The notes beneath the pieces are model-generated. The model saw nothing but the letters and a program-made list of their open reading frames with translations, was not told the DNA's origin and did no database searches. Of a stretch of DNA of 36,636 nucleotides, positions 1 to 8,864 are shown piece by piece. The DNA is taken from positions 1 to 36,636 of the forward strand of contig JAQZBV010000024.1 of the NCBI GenBank assembly GCA_029237685.1, written 5' to 3'. Within the stretch, counting starts at the first letter, position 1, and each line of letters opens with the position of its first letter. The position numbers and the translations under genes are program-made. This DNA comes from Cytophagaceae bacterium (lineage in GTDB: Bacteria; Bacteroidota; Bacteroidia; Cytophagales; Cytophagaceae).

Positions 1-33
1 AAAAAACATTTATTTGTAGCTAAATTTCTACTG

Positions 34-3000
34 ATGACGCAGGCTGATCCACATAATGAAGAAAAGCGCTTAAAAGCGCTTAATGAATACCATGTGATGG
101 ACAGCATGCCTGAGCAAGAATTAGATGCGCTTACGAAACTGGCATCTACGATCTGTGATACGCCTATCGCGCTCATCAGTTTAATTGACGAGCGCCGCCA
201 ATGGTTCAAATCAAAAGTTGGTATAGAAGGAACAGAAACGGCCAGGGAACATGCCTTCTGCAACTTTGCCATTCAGGGCGATGACGTCTACGAAGTTCCC
301 AATGCCTTAGAAAATAAATTATTCGCAGATAATCCTTTTGTAACAGGTGATCCCCATGTAAGGTTCTATGCCGGAGCTCCACTGATCAGCCCCGAAGGAT
401 ATAAATTGGGAACCTTGTGTGTCATTGATACCGTTCCCAAACACCTCAACGAAAAGCAAAAAGAAACCCTTCGCATTTTATCCGGATTCATCATTAATCA
501 TTTTGAACTGCGCCGAAAAAGTGAGCAACTCAAAGAAAGTGAAGAAAAATACCATCAGATTGTTGATGACATTGCCGACATCATTTACACTTCAGACATC
601 CAGGGGAATTTTACTTATGTCAACCGCAATGCAAAACGCATCCTGGGTTATAAGCCGGAAGAATTGATCGGTAAAAATTTCAGAGATCTCATAGAACCGC
701 AATACAAGGAAAAAATCAGTCGCTTTTATTTTGAACAATTTAAAAGCAGGCAAAAAGAAAGTACCCTCGAGTTTCCCGTCATCATGCGCAACGGACAGGC
801 CAAATGGGTAGAACAAAAAGTGATGCTCAACCTGGAAGGCGATCGCATCACGGGTTTCCAGAGTGTGGTAAGAGATATCGACCCCAGGTGGCATGCTGAA
901 CAAACGTTAAAGAGAGCACGGAAAGAAATGGAAGAAGCGCGCAATATGCTTCAATCTATTCTGGATAATGTACCTTCCATCATTTTTATCAAAGACAAAG
1001 AAGGCCGCTACCTGTTGATCAATAATCAATACGAAAAGATCAACGGTGTTTCGCTGAAGGACATTTACCTGAAAACAGATTATGACTTCCGGCCGAAAGA
1101 ACTAGCGGATGAAATGTGCCGCACAGATAAAAAGCTGTTTGACACAAAGGAACCGATCACCTATGAACAACAACTCATCAATAACGGCAAAACGCTGACT
1201 TTGCTCACGACTAAAGTTCCCTTACGCAATGAACAAGGAGAGATTTATGCGCTTTGCGGAATGGCCACTGATATTTCCAGTCAAAAAGAAATTCAGAGTA
1301 TGTTGGAAGAACGCGATGAGCGCTTTACTAAACTTTTTCATTCCAGTCCGGTAGCCATGAGCCTGGCTTCTTTGGATCCGAGTAAAATTGTAGAAGTAAA
1401 CCAATCCTTTGAGCTGCTTACTGAATTCAACCAGGATGAAGTGATTCAAAAAAACTCTGTTGAAATCGGCATACTCACCGAAGAAGACAGAGAAAAGCTT
1501 TCCAAAGCTTTTCGTGAGGATGGTTCTTTAAGAAATCAGGAAGTAGCGCTGATCACTAAAAGCCGGAATAAAAAACATGTTTTAATTTCAGCCAGTATTA
1601 TAGAAATTGAGAAGAAGCCCTTCGCGCTCAATGTTTATATAGATATTTCCATTCGAAAAAAATTCGAACAAGAGCTTTTGAAAACCAAAACCTTGTTGAC
1701 AGAAGCGATGACAATTGGTCATTTGGGCAGTTTTGAGCACAACATCATCGATCAAACGGTAACCTGGTCAAAAGAAATTTTTACCATGATGGAAATGGAT
1801 GCAAACAGCGATCCATTGGATTATCCTTCCTACATCAGGGCCATTCATCCTGAGGATCTGACCATGGTTTTGGCGAACATGGAAAGAACCTATGCGACTA
1901 AAACGCGTGATTTAACCGTCAACCGTTTTATCACCGCCAAAGGCAATACCAAGTGGATCGAAACCCGAACCGTTCCGCAATTCGACAAAAATGGCAACAT
2001 CTGTCTTTTCCGAGGCACCATGCAAGACATCACAGAAAGAAAAATACTGGAGCAGGAATTGCGTGCGGCGAAAGAAACGGCTGAAAAGTCTGTGGTTGCC
2101 AAAGAACATTTCTTGTCTAACATGAGTCATGAAATCCGTACGCCGATGAATGCAGTATTGGGCTTCACCGATTTATTGATCGATACTCCCCTTAATCCGG
2201 AACAAAAAGATTTTGTGGAAGCCATACAAACCTCCGGCAAGAACCTGATGTCCATCATCAATGACATCCTCGATTACTCTAAGATCGAGGCAGGCATGAT
2301 GACCATCGAACAAGCACCGATGAGTGTGCGTAGTATTTTCAGTTCTTTATCGGTATTGTTTAATCAAAGAAATACAGCCCTTGCGTTGTCGTTTACTACA
2401 GATCCCGCGATTCCGGATCATTTATCCGGTGATCCGACGCGCTTGACACAAATTATCATCAACCTGGTAAGCAATGCCATCAAGTTTACCGAAAAAGGCA
2501 GTGTGAAGGTAGCGGCTGTGCTTGAGAAGAAGATAGACCAAGTAGCGCATGTGAGATTTACTGTGGCCGATACCGGCATAGGCATCGCGGAAGACAAAAT
2601 AGACGCGGTGTTTGAGCGTTTCAATCAAGCGACCAATGATACGACGCGCAAGTACGGCGGCACAGGACTTGGCTTAAGCATTGTGAAACGATTGGTAGAA
2701 CTTCAAGGCGGTAGTATCCACCTCAAAAGCTCTTTAGGTATAGGATCTGTTTTTGAATTTACACTTCCTTTTACTGAACAAAGCGGTGAAGCAATAAAAG
2801 ACCTGCAAGCCAATACCCTGCATATCACAACTTATGAAAAAAAGAAGTGGCACATTTTGTTGGTAGAAGACAATGTGATCAATCAGAAGCTGGCTGAAAA
2901 ACACCTGACTAACTTTGGTTTTACGTTGGACATTGCAGGCAATGGCAAAATTGCACTTGAAAAATTGCAACAAGGCGCCTACGATTTGATATTGATGGAC

Positions 3001-3612
3001 ATGCAAATGCCCGAAATGGATGGCTACGAAACAGCAACTGCGATACGAAAGCAATTGAAGTTAACAGTTCCTATCATTGCCATGACTGCTCATGCGATGA
3101 GCGGAGAGAAAGAAAAATGTCTGGCTATTGGCATGAACGATTATATTTCCAAACCGTTTAAGGCGGCGGATTTGTATCAAAAAATAAGTGATCAAATGTC
3201 AACTGTAGCAGCACCTCTTGCGTCATCAGATCAAACTCTTTCTACACAAACGATTGATTTGACAGAGTTGCGAGAAATGTCTGACAACAATGTAGCGTTT
3301 ATTCAGGAAATGCTGGAACTTTTTGTATCTGAAATGACTGCCCATTTGCAGCAATTGGAAGCCTCTATTGAAGCCAATGAAGAGGAGACCACAGAATACC
3401 TTTCGCATAAAATCAAATCTTCCATCACCATGATCGGCATGGACCTCAGGCTACTGGACCTGCTTACAGATATGGAGAAATTGGCTAAATTGGGAAATCA
3501 ACAAGCGTTGCTGCGCACTCATTTCTTGAAATTTGAAACAGCAAGCCGGTTGGCTCTCGCTGAAGCGGTTGCAGTACTCCATAGGCTTCGTTCGGAAAAC
3601 GGCCCAATGTAA
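34..3612 (+). CDS. GAF-PAS hybrid sensor histidine kinase with receiver and Hpt domains
   Basis: This 1192-residue cytoplasmic protein should sense a signal, autophosphorylate, and pass phosphate through its own receiver to its own Hpt domain. A GAF domain (about residues 20-160) is followed by four PAS-like segments (about 166-285, 305-420, 430-550, 560-675). A HisKA domain has phospho-acceptor H699 in the motif MSHEIRTP. The ATPase carries an N box with NLVSNAIKF, a G1 box DTGIGI and a G2 box GGTGLGLS. The receiver has D989 in MDMQMP, and the Hpt has H1125 in HKIKSS. No membrane segments are evident. No output regulator lies next to it, so the phosphate acceptor is unknown. The ATG lies only 33 bases into the window, so its promoter is not visible. 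The domain order is intact and no frameshift is seen. Confidence 0.95.
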   Translation: MTQADPHNEEKRLKALNEYHVMDSMPEQELDALTKLASTICDTPIALISLIDERRQWFKSKVGIEGTETAREHAFCNFAIQGDDVYEVPNALENKLFADNPFVTGDPHVRFYAGAPLISPEGYKLGTLCVIDTVPKHLNEKQKETLRILSGFIINHFELRRKSEQLKESEEKYHQIVDDIADIIYTSDIQGNFTYVNRNAKRILGYKPEELIGKNFRDLIEPQYKEKISRFYFEQFKSRQKESTLEFPVIMRNGQAKWVEQKVMLNLEGDRITGFQSVVRDIDPRWHAEQTLKRARKEMEEARNMLQSILDNVPSIIFIKDKEGRYLLINNQYEKINGVSLKDIYLKTDYDFRPKELADEMCRTDKKLFDTKEPITYEQQLINNGKTLTLLTTKVPLRNEQGEIYALCGMATDISSQKEIQSMLEERDERFTKLFHSSPVAMSLASLDPSKIVEVNQSFELLTEFNQDEVIQKNSVEIGILTEEDREKLSKAFREDGSLRNQEVALITKSRNKKHVLISASIIEIEKKPFALNVYIDISIRKKFEQELLKTKTLLTEAMTIGHLGSFEHNIIDQTVTWSKEIFTMMEMDANSDPLDYPSYIRAIHPEDLTMVLANMERTYATKTRDLTVNRFITAKGNTKWIETRTVPQFDKNGNICLFRGTMQDITERKILEQELRAAKETAEKSVVAKEHFLSNMSHEIRTPMNAVLGFTDLLIDTPLNPEQKDFVEAIQTSGKNLMSIINDILDYSKIEAGMMTIEQAPMSVRSIFSSLSVLFNQRNTALALSFTTDPAIPDHLSGDPTRLTQIIINLVSNAIKFTEKGSVKVAAVLEKKIDQVAHVRFTVADTGIGIAEDKIDAVFERFNQATNDTTRKYGGTGLGLSIVKRLVELQGGSIHLKSSLGIGSVFEFTLPFTEQSGEAIKDLQANTLHITTYEKKKWHILLVEDNVINQKLAEKHLTNFGFTLDIAGNGKIALEKLQQGAYDLILMDMQMPEMDGYETATAIRKQLKLTVPIIAMTAHAMSGEKEKCLAIGMNDYISKPFKAADLYQKISDQMSTVAAPLASSDQTLSTQTIDLTELREMSDNNVAFIQEMLELFVSEMTAHLQQLEASIEANEEETTEYLSHKIKSSITMIGMDLRLLDLLTDMEKLAKLGNQQALLRTHFLKFETASRLALAEAVAVLHRLRSENGPM

Positions 3613-3702
3613 AAAATCAAATTGATCGTTTATTTTATCGTTCAAAAAACTTTACCTTAAGCCCTGCGTTTAAGTAGTAAACACGCAATTTACAATTGCT
3701 CC

Positions 3703-5046
3703 ATGATCCAACGATTAAAAGCCCTCTTCATCGCTTTAAGCATAGACGACTCGACCATTCTGCGAGAGGTTAGAAAATCCAATCTGACACGTACCTTAAT
3801 AGGGACTTCTGGTGCCATTATATTTAGTGCCGCTGTCATGAGTGTCTTTTCACAAAGCAATACAGGTATCACCGCTTTAGAATCAGCATGGAGGGCACAT
3901 GTTCTTCAACTGAATGTGATCACCCTTACCTTCAATACCCTTATTGCTTGCTTAGCATTTTTTGCGCTGCGTTATAAAAACACAAACCATATCCTCTATG
4001 CCTGTCTGCCCTATGCCTTCATGGTCGTAGTAGGGGCATGGGGCATTGCGGGAACAGCCATTCACCAATTGATTTCCTGGAACATCGTTCCCTTTATACT
4101 TGCTTCATTTGTGCTTGTGATGCTTTTGATAAGACCTCTCGTTTTGTTTTACTATTTCATTATTCTGTACTTTGTATTTTATTTAGTCATACCCATTCAT
4201 CAAACCAATCCCAATTATATTTTATTGAACCGTGTCCTGGGACTGGCAACTTTATTTATCAGTTATTGTTTTTCTTTGTTCACCTGGAACAATAACCTCG
4301 TGCGCTTTCGTCAAATTCGCCTGATTGAACTACAAGCAGAAGAACTAAAGGAGTCCAATGCCAGTAAAGACAAGTTTTTTTCTATTCTGTCACATGACCT
4401 GAAAGGTCCCGTGGCTACATCTCTTCTCTTGACCGAATTATTGCAGGAAGAAAATATAGGCGAACAAGAACGTCAAGAGATTCAGCAGTTGTTTCGTACC
4501 AGTCTTGAAAACATTTCACGCTTGCTTAACAATGTGTTGTTATGGGCCAATAACCAAACCGGTAAAATCAATTTTACTCCTACACGCCTTGAACTGAGAG
4601 CACTGGTGAATGAAGACCTTCAACTGCTCAGTGCCATGGCCCAGCAAAAAAACATTACCATGGTCAATGAAGTAGCATCCGATTTTTTTCTGTTTGCCGA
4701 TGAACACATGATGCATACCATCATTCGCAACCTGTTGACGAATGCGATAAAATTTACCCCATCAGGTGGAAAAGTAAATGTTATCGCGGAGCAAGTAAAA
4801 TCATCTGATGGTTCCGATTGCATTAAACTCTCCATCGTAGACAATGGCATCGGTATTTCTCCTGCACTTTTAGGTGATTTATTTAAGCTGGACAAAAAAG
4901 TAATGACTCCCGGCACAGACAATGAAATAGGGACCGGGCTAGGACTTATACTTTGCAAAGATTTTGTAGAAAAACACAAGGGTCAGTTGCTCGTGGAAAG
5001 TGAAGAAGAAGCCGGCAGCCGCTTTACTATTCTATTGCCAGTGTAG
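3703..5046 (+). CDS. Membrane sensor histidine kinase, six predicted helices
   Basis: This is a 447-residue sensor kinase. The N-terminal part has six hydrophobic segments (about residues 32-50, 70-90, 98-120, 124-143, 146-165, 175-194) and no large extracytoplasmic loop, so the signal is probably sensed in or near the membrane. A short linker leads to HisKA with H231 in the motif LSHDLKGP. The ATPase has NLLTNAIKF, DNGIGI and GTGLGL boxes. It follows the hybrid kinase after 90 bases on the same strand, and no response regulator is adjacent, so it is an orphan kinase. Whether it works with the upstream hybrid kinase is not shown by the sequence. Confidence 0.93.
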   Translation: MIQRLKALFIALSIDDSTILREVRKSNLTRTLIGTSGAIIFSAAVMSVFSQSNTGITALESAWRAHVLQLNVITLTFNTLIACLAFFALRYKNTNHILYACLPYAFMVVVGAWGIAGTAIHQLISWNIVPFILASFVLVMLLIRPLVLFYYFIILYFVFYLVIPIHQTNPNYILLNRVLGLATLFISYCFSLFTWNNNLVRFRQIRLIELQAEELKESNASKDKFFSILSHDLKGPVATSLLLTELLQEENIGEQERQEIQQLFRTSLENISRLLNNVLLWANNQTGKINFTPTRLELRALVNEDLQLLSAMAQQKNITMVNEVASDFFLFADEHMMHTIIRNLLTNAIKFTPSGGKVNVIAEQVKSSDGSDCIKLSIVDNGIGISPALLGDLFKLDKKVMTPGTDNEIGTGLGLILCKDFVEKHKGQLLVESEEEAGSRFTILLPV

Positions 5047-5132
5047 CCCTTCACTTTTTGCACCATTTTTACCAATCAGGATGCGTCATGATTATTTAGC
5101 CATCCCTTGTACATCCCTCATCTTTTTTTATA

Positions 5133-5159
5133 TTGTACTCTTACAGTTCGCTGCATTTG
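5133..5159 (+). promoter_or_regulatory. Possible Bacteroidota-type promoter for the HhH/Crp pair
   Basis: TTG at 5133-5135 is followed after 16 bases by TGCATTTG at 5152-5159, which matches 7 of 8 positions of the Bacteroidota -7 element TAnnTTTG. The ATG at 5190 would then have a leader of roughly 25 bases. The spacing is a little shorter than usual, so this is tentative. Confidence 0.3.
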
Positions 5160-5189
5160 TTAAGTATAACACAACTAAAGAATTAGCCT

Positions 5190-5522
5190 ATGGACGATTC
5201 TCTAAAAGACCTCTTGCGTATACCCGGAGTGGGTAAAGTCATTGCGAAAGATTTATACCGACTGGGTTTTAAATCTGTGGCGGACTTAAAAGCACAAGAT
5301 CCGGAAATACTTTATGTCCTTCACAATGACCTGAAAGGGGAAGTCCAAGACATTTGCCTATTGTATACCTTTCGCTGTGCCGTTTACTTTGCGGAGACAC
5401 CGATTCAAAAACAGGAAGTGGAAAAACTGAAATGGTGGCACTGGATGGACAAAGTAAAACTGGACAGCAAATCTAAAGATGCTGAAATCAGGAAGAATAA
5501 AACAGACAAACTAGTAATGTAG
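5190..5522 (+). CDS. Helix-hairpin-helix protein, Cdd1 (pathogenicity locus) family
   Basis: This 110-residue protein has a helix-hairpin-helix at its start (LLRIPGVGKVIAKDL, about residues 8-22), a fold that usually binds DNA non-specifically. The rest, including RCAVYFAETP and the motif KWWHW, matches the short proteins called Cdd1 or pathogenicity locus, whose biochemical role is not established. Length is normal for the family. It is followed after 10 bases by a Crp/Fnr regulator and is likely co-transcribed with it. The family call rests on the HhH and the conserved tryptophan motif; a DNA-binding role is inferred. Confidence 0.8.
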   Translation: MDDSLKDLLRIPGVGKVIAKDLYRLGFKSVADLKAQDPEILYVLHNDLKGEVQDICLLYTFRCAVYFAETPIQKQEVEKLKWWHWMDKVKLDSKSKDAEIRKNKTDKLVM

Positions 5523-5532
5523 TTGAATAGTC

Positions 5533-6126
5533 ATGATAGAAAATTACCAATTATTTTTAAAAGAAAAAGTCGGTTTGTCTAACCTCGACATCCAAACACT
5601 GACCGCCTCTTTGTCTTCCAAAACATACCGCAAAGGTGATTTCTTATTGCATGCAGGAGAAGTTTGTGCCTACGCTTTTTTTGTAGAGAAGGGATTGCTT
5701 CGTTCTTTCACAACCGATGAAACAGGGAAAGAACACATCATACAATTTGGACCGGAAAACTGGTTTGTCACTGATCGAAGCAGTTCCTACTTTAATGAAC
5801 CTTCTGACTTCGCTATTGAAGCCGTGGAAGACACTACCGTTGTGCTGATTGATGCGGCCTTTATCAGTCGGGCTTCTGCCAACTATCCAAGCTTCATGAG
5901 CTTCAATGAGAAAGCTTTGCAGAATCATATCCGTCAATTGCAAAAAAGAATCAACCTCTTGTTGAGCGCCACGGCAGAAAAACGTTACCTGGAGTTCGTA
6001 CGCCTCTACCCTGATCTTACACTACGCGTTCCGCAATGGATGATTGCTTCTTATCTGGGCATTACACCGGAAAGTTTGAGCAGGGTTAGAAAAGAGTTGG
6101 CGAAGAATAATTTTAAACCTCACTGA
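5533..6126 (+). CDS. Crp/Fnr family transcriptional regulator
   Basis: This 197-residue protein has an N-terminal cyclic-nucleotide-binding-like beta barrel (about residues 25-115, with YRKGDFLLHAGEVCAYAFF and EHIIQFG) and a C-terminal winged helix-turn-helix (about 150-190, with WMIASYLGITPESLSRVRKE). The effector is unknown; many Bacteroidota members of this group lack clear cAMP ligands. It starts 10 bases after the HhH gene. The stop is followed by a long gene-free stretch. Confidence 0.9.
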   Translation: MIENYQLFLKEKVGLSNLDIQTLTASLSSKTYRKGDFLLHAGEVCAYAFFVEKGLLRSFTTDETGKEHIIQFGPENWFVTDRSSSYFNEPSDFAIEAVEDTTVVLIDAAFISRASANYPSFMSFNEKALQNHIRQLQKRINLLLSATAEKRYLEFVRLYPDLTLRVPQWMIASYLGITPESLSRVRKELAKNNFKPH

Positions 6127-6445
6127 TTTTAACTGATTTTATAGGTAGCTACAAGCCACGTGAGGGATAGCAGCGGAAAGCCCACAGCGAGCTTTTCGGT
6201 TTGTGAATGATGCTTCTTTGATCCGAGTGAGGACTTGCAGCACAATAGAGCACGAGAGTGCGAAGATTGCGCACGCAGTGCTGCCCGACCCGAAGGGACA
6301 CGCCCAAATTTCCAGCAGTCATTTTATTCCCATCCAAAACAGTCTGCTTAAAACAACTTCTCCTCTTTAATCTATTACTTACCATACATCAATGCATAAG
6401 CATAAGCTATACCCTACTTTTATACCATAATAAAACGCAACTAGT
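6127..6445. other. Gene-free stretch with a degenerate GC-rich repeat-like block
   Basis: No credible gene lies here. About 6147-6315 is richer in G and C than its surroundings and holds phrases such as GAGGGATAGCAGCGGAAAG and CCCGACCCGAAGGGACA, of a kind that recurs between genes in many bacterial genomes from memory. AGCAC at about 6250 is matched by GTGCT at about 6280, giving a weak stem. The final 130 bases are AT-rich and probably hold the pirin promoter, but I found no good TAnnTTTG match. Confidence 0.4.
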
Positions 6446-7321
6446 ATGAAAACAAGATCGATAGAAGTGATCGTACCGCCACCGGCACCGCATTATGTGG
6501 GTGATGGTTTCCGAGTACATAATTTTATACCCAGCGGCTACCACCTGGACATGCAGCGCATGACACCCTTCATCATGATGGATTATAATGCTAAATTTAT
6601 CTTCCCTCCTTCTGAACACCCTAAGGGTGTGGGCGTGCATCCTCACCGGGGATTTGAAACGGTGACGCTGGCTTACAAAGGCAAAGTGGCTCACCATGAC
6701 AGTGCAGGCAACAGCGGTATCATAGGCGAAGGAGAAGTGCAATGGATGACTGCTGCTTCAGGGATTCTGCACAAAGAATACCACGAAGAAGCATTCAGTA
6801 AAACGGGTGGAGAATTTCAAATGGTACAGTTGTGGGTGAATTTGCCGGCGAAAGACAAAATGTCCAAACCCAAATACCAGGGCTTGACACGCGAGTCGAT
6901 CAGCAAGTTTAACCTGCCCGATAACGCCGGTGTCGTTGAAGTCATTGCGGGACAATATAAAGAAGTCAAAGGAGCTGCTTCTACTTTCTCTCCTGTGCAT
7001 TTGCAAAACGCGAAATTAAATAAAGGAGGTAAAGCTGATTTCCATTTCCCTTCCCATTACAATACCGCTTTATTGGTCATTGAAGGAAGTATAAAAGTCA
7101 ATGAAAATGAAGCAGTGGAAACGGACCATTTCGTTTTATTTGAAAACGACGGAGAATCCTTTACCATAGAAGCGTTGGAGAATGCCGTTGTATTGGTATT
7201 AAGTGGTGAACCATTGAATGAACCCATAGCTGCTCAAGGTCCCTTTGTCATGAATACCAGACAGGAAATCGTGCAAGCGATAGACGACTACAATCAAGGC
7301 AAATTCGGATACCTCGACTAA
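6446..7321 (+). CDS. Pirin family protein
   Basis: This 291-residue bicupin has the pirin metal site: H65 and H67 in the motif HPHRGFETVT, H109 and E111 in ILHKEYHEE. These match the three histidines and one glutamate that hold iron in characterised pirins. The second cupin (about residues 175-285) lacks an obvious metal set, as usual. Some pirins are quercetin 2,3-dioxygenases; the natural substrate here cannot be inferred. It appears monocistronic, ending at a hairpin terminator just downstream. Confidence 0.92.
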   Translation: MKTRSIEVIVPPPAPHYVGDGFRVHNFIPSGYHLDMQRMTPFIMMDYNAKFIFPPSEHPKGVGVHPHRGFETVTLAYKGKVAHHDSAGNSGIIGEGEVQWMTAASGILHKEYHEEAFSKTGGEFQMVQLWVNLPAKDKMSKPKYQGLTRESISKFNLPDNAGVVEVIAGQYKEVKGAASTFSPVHLQNAKLNKGGKADFHFPSHYNTALLVIEGSIKVNENEAVETDHFVLFENDGESFTIEALENAVVLVLSGEPLNEPIAAQGPFVMNTRQEIVQAIDDYNQGKFGYLD

Positions 7322-7346
7322 GAAAATGAAGATTTCATAAACAGAT

Positions 7347-7385
7347 AGCAGAACGATTGCATAACATCTTCGTTCTGCTATTTTT
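7347..7385 (+). terminator. Hairpin terminator after the pirin gene
   Basis: AGCAGAACGA at 7347-7356 pairs perfectly with TCGTTCTGCT at 7370-7379 across a 13-base loop, and a run of five T follows at 7381-7385. This is a classic intrinsic terminator. It overlaps the promoter of the next gene. Confidence 0.75.
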
Positions 7386-7386
7386 G
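7357..7386 (+). promoter_or_regulatory. Bacteroidota-type promoter for the membrane protein pair
   Basis: TTG at 7357-7359, exactly 19 bases, then TATTTTTG at 7379-7386, a full match to TAnnTTTG with textbook spacing. The ATG at 7391 follows only four bases after the element, so the transcript should be leaderless or nearly so. The -33 element lies in the loop of the pirin terminator. Confidence 0.6.
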
Positions 7387-7390
7387 CTTT

Positions 7391-8062
7391 ATGGAACAGC
7401 TCCCCATATTCACCGGCATTTTTTTTGGATTGACAACCCTCATGACGGTCCTGCTTTTCTACAGAGCAGCACGCTATTCTAAAACAGTACTGCGCATCTC
7501 CACGGGATGGCTCCTGCTGCAAGGGATCATTGCCTTGACGGGATTTTACACCGTTACAGATTCTATACCACCCAGATTCTTGCTATTGGCAGGACCTCCT
7601 TTACTATTCATCCTGCTGCTTTTTTGCACTCCACAAGGTCGTGCCTTCGTTGACCGGTTGGATCTACAAACACTCACCATGCTGCATATCATCCGAATCC
7701 CGGTGGAGCTGGTTTTATTCTGGTTGTTCTTCTTTGGTGTCGTTCCGGAGGTCATGACCTATGAAGGACGCAACTTCGATATTCTTTCCGGTCTGACAGC
7801 ACCTCTCGTTTTTTATTTTGTATTTATCAAAAACAAAATCGGTAGAAAAGCATTTTTGATCTGGAACTTCATTTGTTTGGGTTTGCTTTTCAATATTGTG
7901 ATTCATGCTGTTCTGTCTGCTCCCTCTCCTTTTCAGAAAATGGCTTTTGATCAACCCAATGTTGCCGTTTTACATTTTCCATTTATTTGGTTGCCTTGCT
8001 GTGTAGTACCCCTGGTATTGCTTTCACACCTGGCGGCCATTCGTCAGCTTATTAAAAAATAA
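7391..8062 (+). CDS. Integral membrane protein of unknown function (first of a tandem pair)
   Basis: This 223-residue protein is almost entirely hydrophobic, with about seven candidate helices. I do not recognise a named family. It is clearly a paralogue of the next gene: both share the motif LHIIRIPVELVLFWLF, the phrase LLSGLTAP or ILSGLTAP, IWNF, a QPNVAVL stretch and a C-terminal VPLVLLSHLAAIR. The most conserved polar residues are the H and R of LHxIRIP and the H of LLSHLAA, which could line a functional site in the membrane. The next gene starts two bases after its stop, so they form one operon. Confidence 0.8.
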   Translation: MEQLPIFTGIFFGLTTLMTVLLFYRAARYSKTVLRISTGWLLLQGIIALTGFYTVTDSIPPRFLLLAGPPLLFILLLFCTPQGRAFVDRLDLQTLTMLHIIRIPVELVLFWLFFFGVVPEVMTYEGRNFDILSGLTAPLVFYFVFIKNKIGRKAFLIWNFICLGLLFNIVIHAVLSAPSPFQKMAFDQPNVAVLHFPFIWLPCCVVPLVLLSHLAAIRQLIKK

Positions 8063-8064
8063 AA

Positions 8065-8760
8065 ATGGATCAGCTACCCGCGTTAACCGGCATATTTTTC
8101 GTACTCACTACAGCCCTCACCATTTTGATTTTTCATGGTGCCAGCTATTTCTCTAAAACCGTTCTTCGGGTACTTTTGATATGGCTTGGCCTTCAAGCCG
8201 TATTGGCCATTGCCGGATTTTATATCCTAAGTGATTTTATACCCTTGCGGTTTTTAATACAGCTTTTACCGATCGTCTTGTTTATTTTCGGTGTATTCAA
8301 CACGCTCAAAGGAAAACTATTCATCGATAGTTTAGATCTTCCTGCTCTCACGCTTTTACATGTCATTAGAATACCTTTGGAATTGGTTTTGTTCTGGTTG
8401 TTTTTTTACCAAGACCAACCCGCCATCAGTATTTTTGAACTGCGTAATCTCGACCTTCTATCCGGTCTTACGGCGCCGGTCATGTTGTATCGCGTGTTTA
8501 TCAAAAACAACCTGAGCAAAAAAGCACTGTTGATATGGAATTTTACAAGCATGACGTTGCTTCTAACTACTGTCGTATATGCCGTCTTAGCTGCGCCTTT
8601 ACCCTATGCTTATATAGACAGTCAACAGCCGAATGTCGCCGTATTATATTTCCCCTTTCTTTGGATGTCTTGCTGTATAGTACCTTTGGTCTTGCTCTCA
8701 CACCTGGCTGCCATCAGACTGATTTTGCGTAGCCAACCTGCCTATCCTTCTTTTGCATGA
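8065..8760 (+). CDS. Integral membrane protein of unknown function (second of a tandem pair)
   Basis: This 231-residue protein has the same seven-helix-like hydrophobic pattern as its upstream neighbour and aligns with it along the whole length, with closest agreement in LHVIRIPLELVLFWLFF, LLSGLTAP, QPNVAVL and VPLVLLSHLAAIR. The middle loops differ (YQDQPAISIFELR against FGVVPEVMTYEGR), so the two copies are well diverged and not a recent duplication. No catalytic signature is visible. Joint expression could mean a heterodimer, but that is inference only. Confidence 0.8.
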   Translation: MDQLPALTGIFFVLTTALTILIFHGASYFSKTVLRVLLIWLGLQAVLAIAGFYILSDFIPLRFLIQLLPIVLFIFGVFNTLKGKLFIDSLDLPALTLLHVIRIPLELVLFWLFFYQDQPAISIFELRNLDLLSGLTAPVMLYRVFIKNNLSKKALLIWNFTSMTLLLTTVVYAVLAAPLPYAYIDSQQPNVAVLYFPFLWMSCCIVPLVLLSHLAAIRLILRSQPAYPSFA

Positions 8761-8820
8761 ATGCTTATTTATACGAACGCCGGCATTTAAAAAATATCGC
8801 TGACATGATGCTGTGGAAAT

Positions 8821-8857
8821 AAAAACAGGAGAAACCGAATGGCTCTCTCCTGTTTTT
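8821..8857. terminator. Bidirectional intrinsic terminator between convergent genes
   Basis: AAAAACAGGAGA at 8821-8832 pairs perfectly with TCTCCTGTTTTT at 8846-8857 across a 13-base loop. The arms end in an A run and a T run, so it can stop transcription from both the membrane protein pair and the VWA gene. Confidence 0.85.
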
Positions 8858-8864
8858 AATAAAG

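Noticed and set aside
34-5046. The two first kinases as one phosphorelay system
   Set aside because: They are neighbours on one strand, but the second kinase has no receiver partner and nothing in the sequence ties it to the Hpt of the first.
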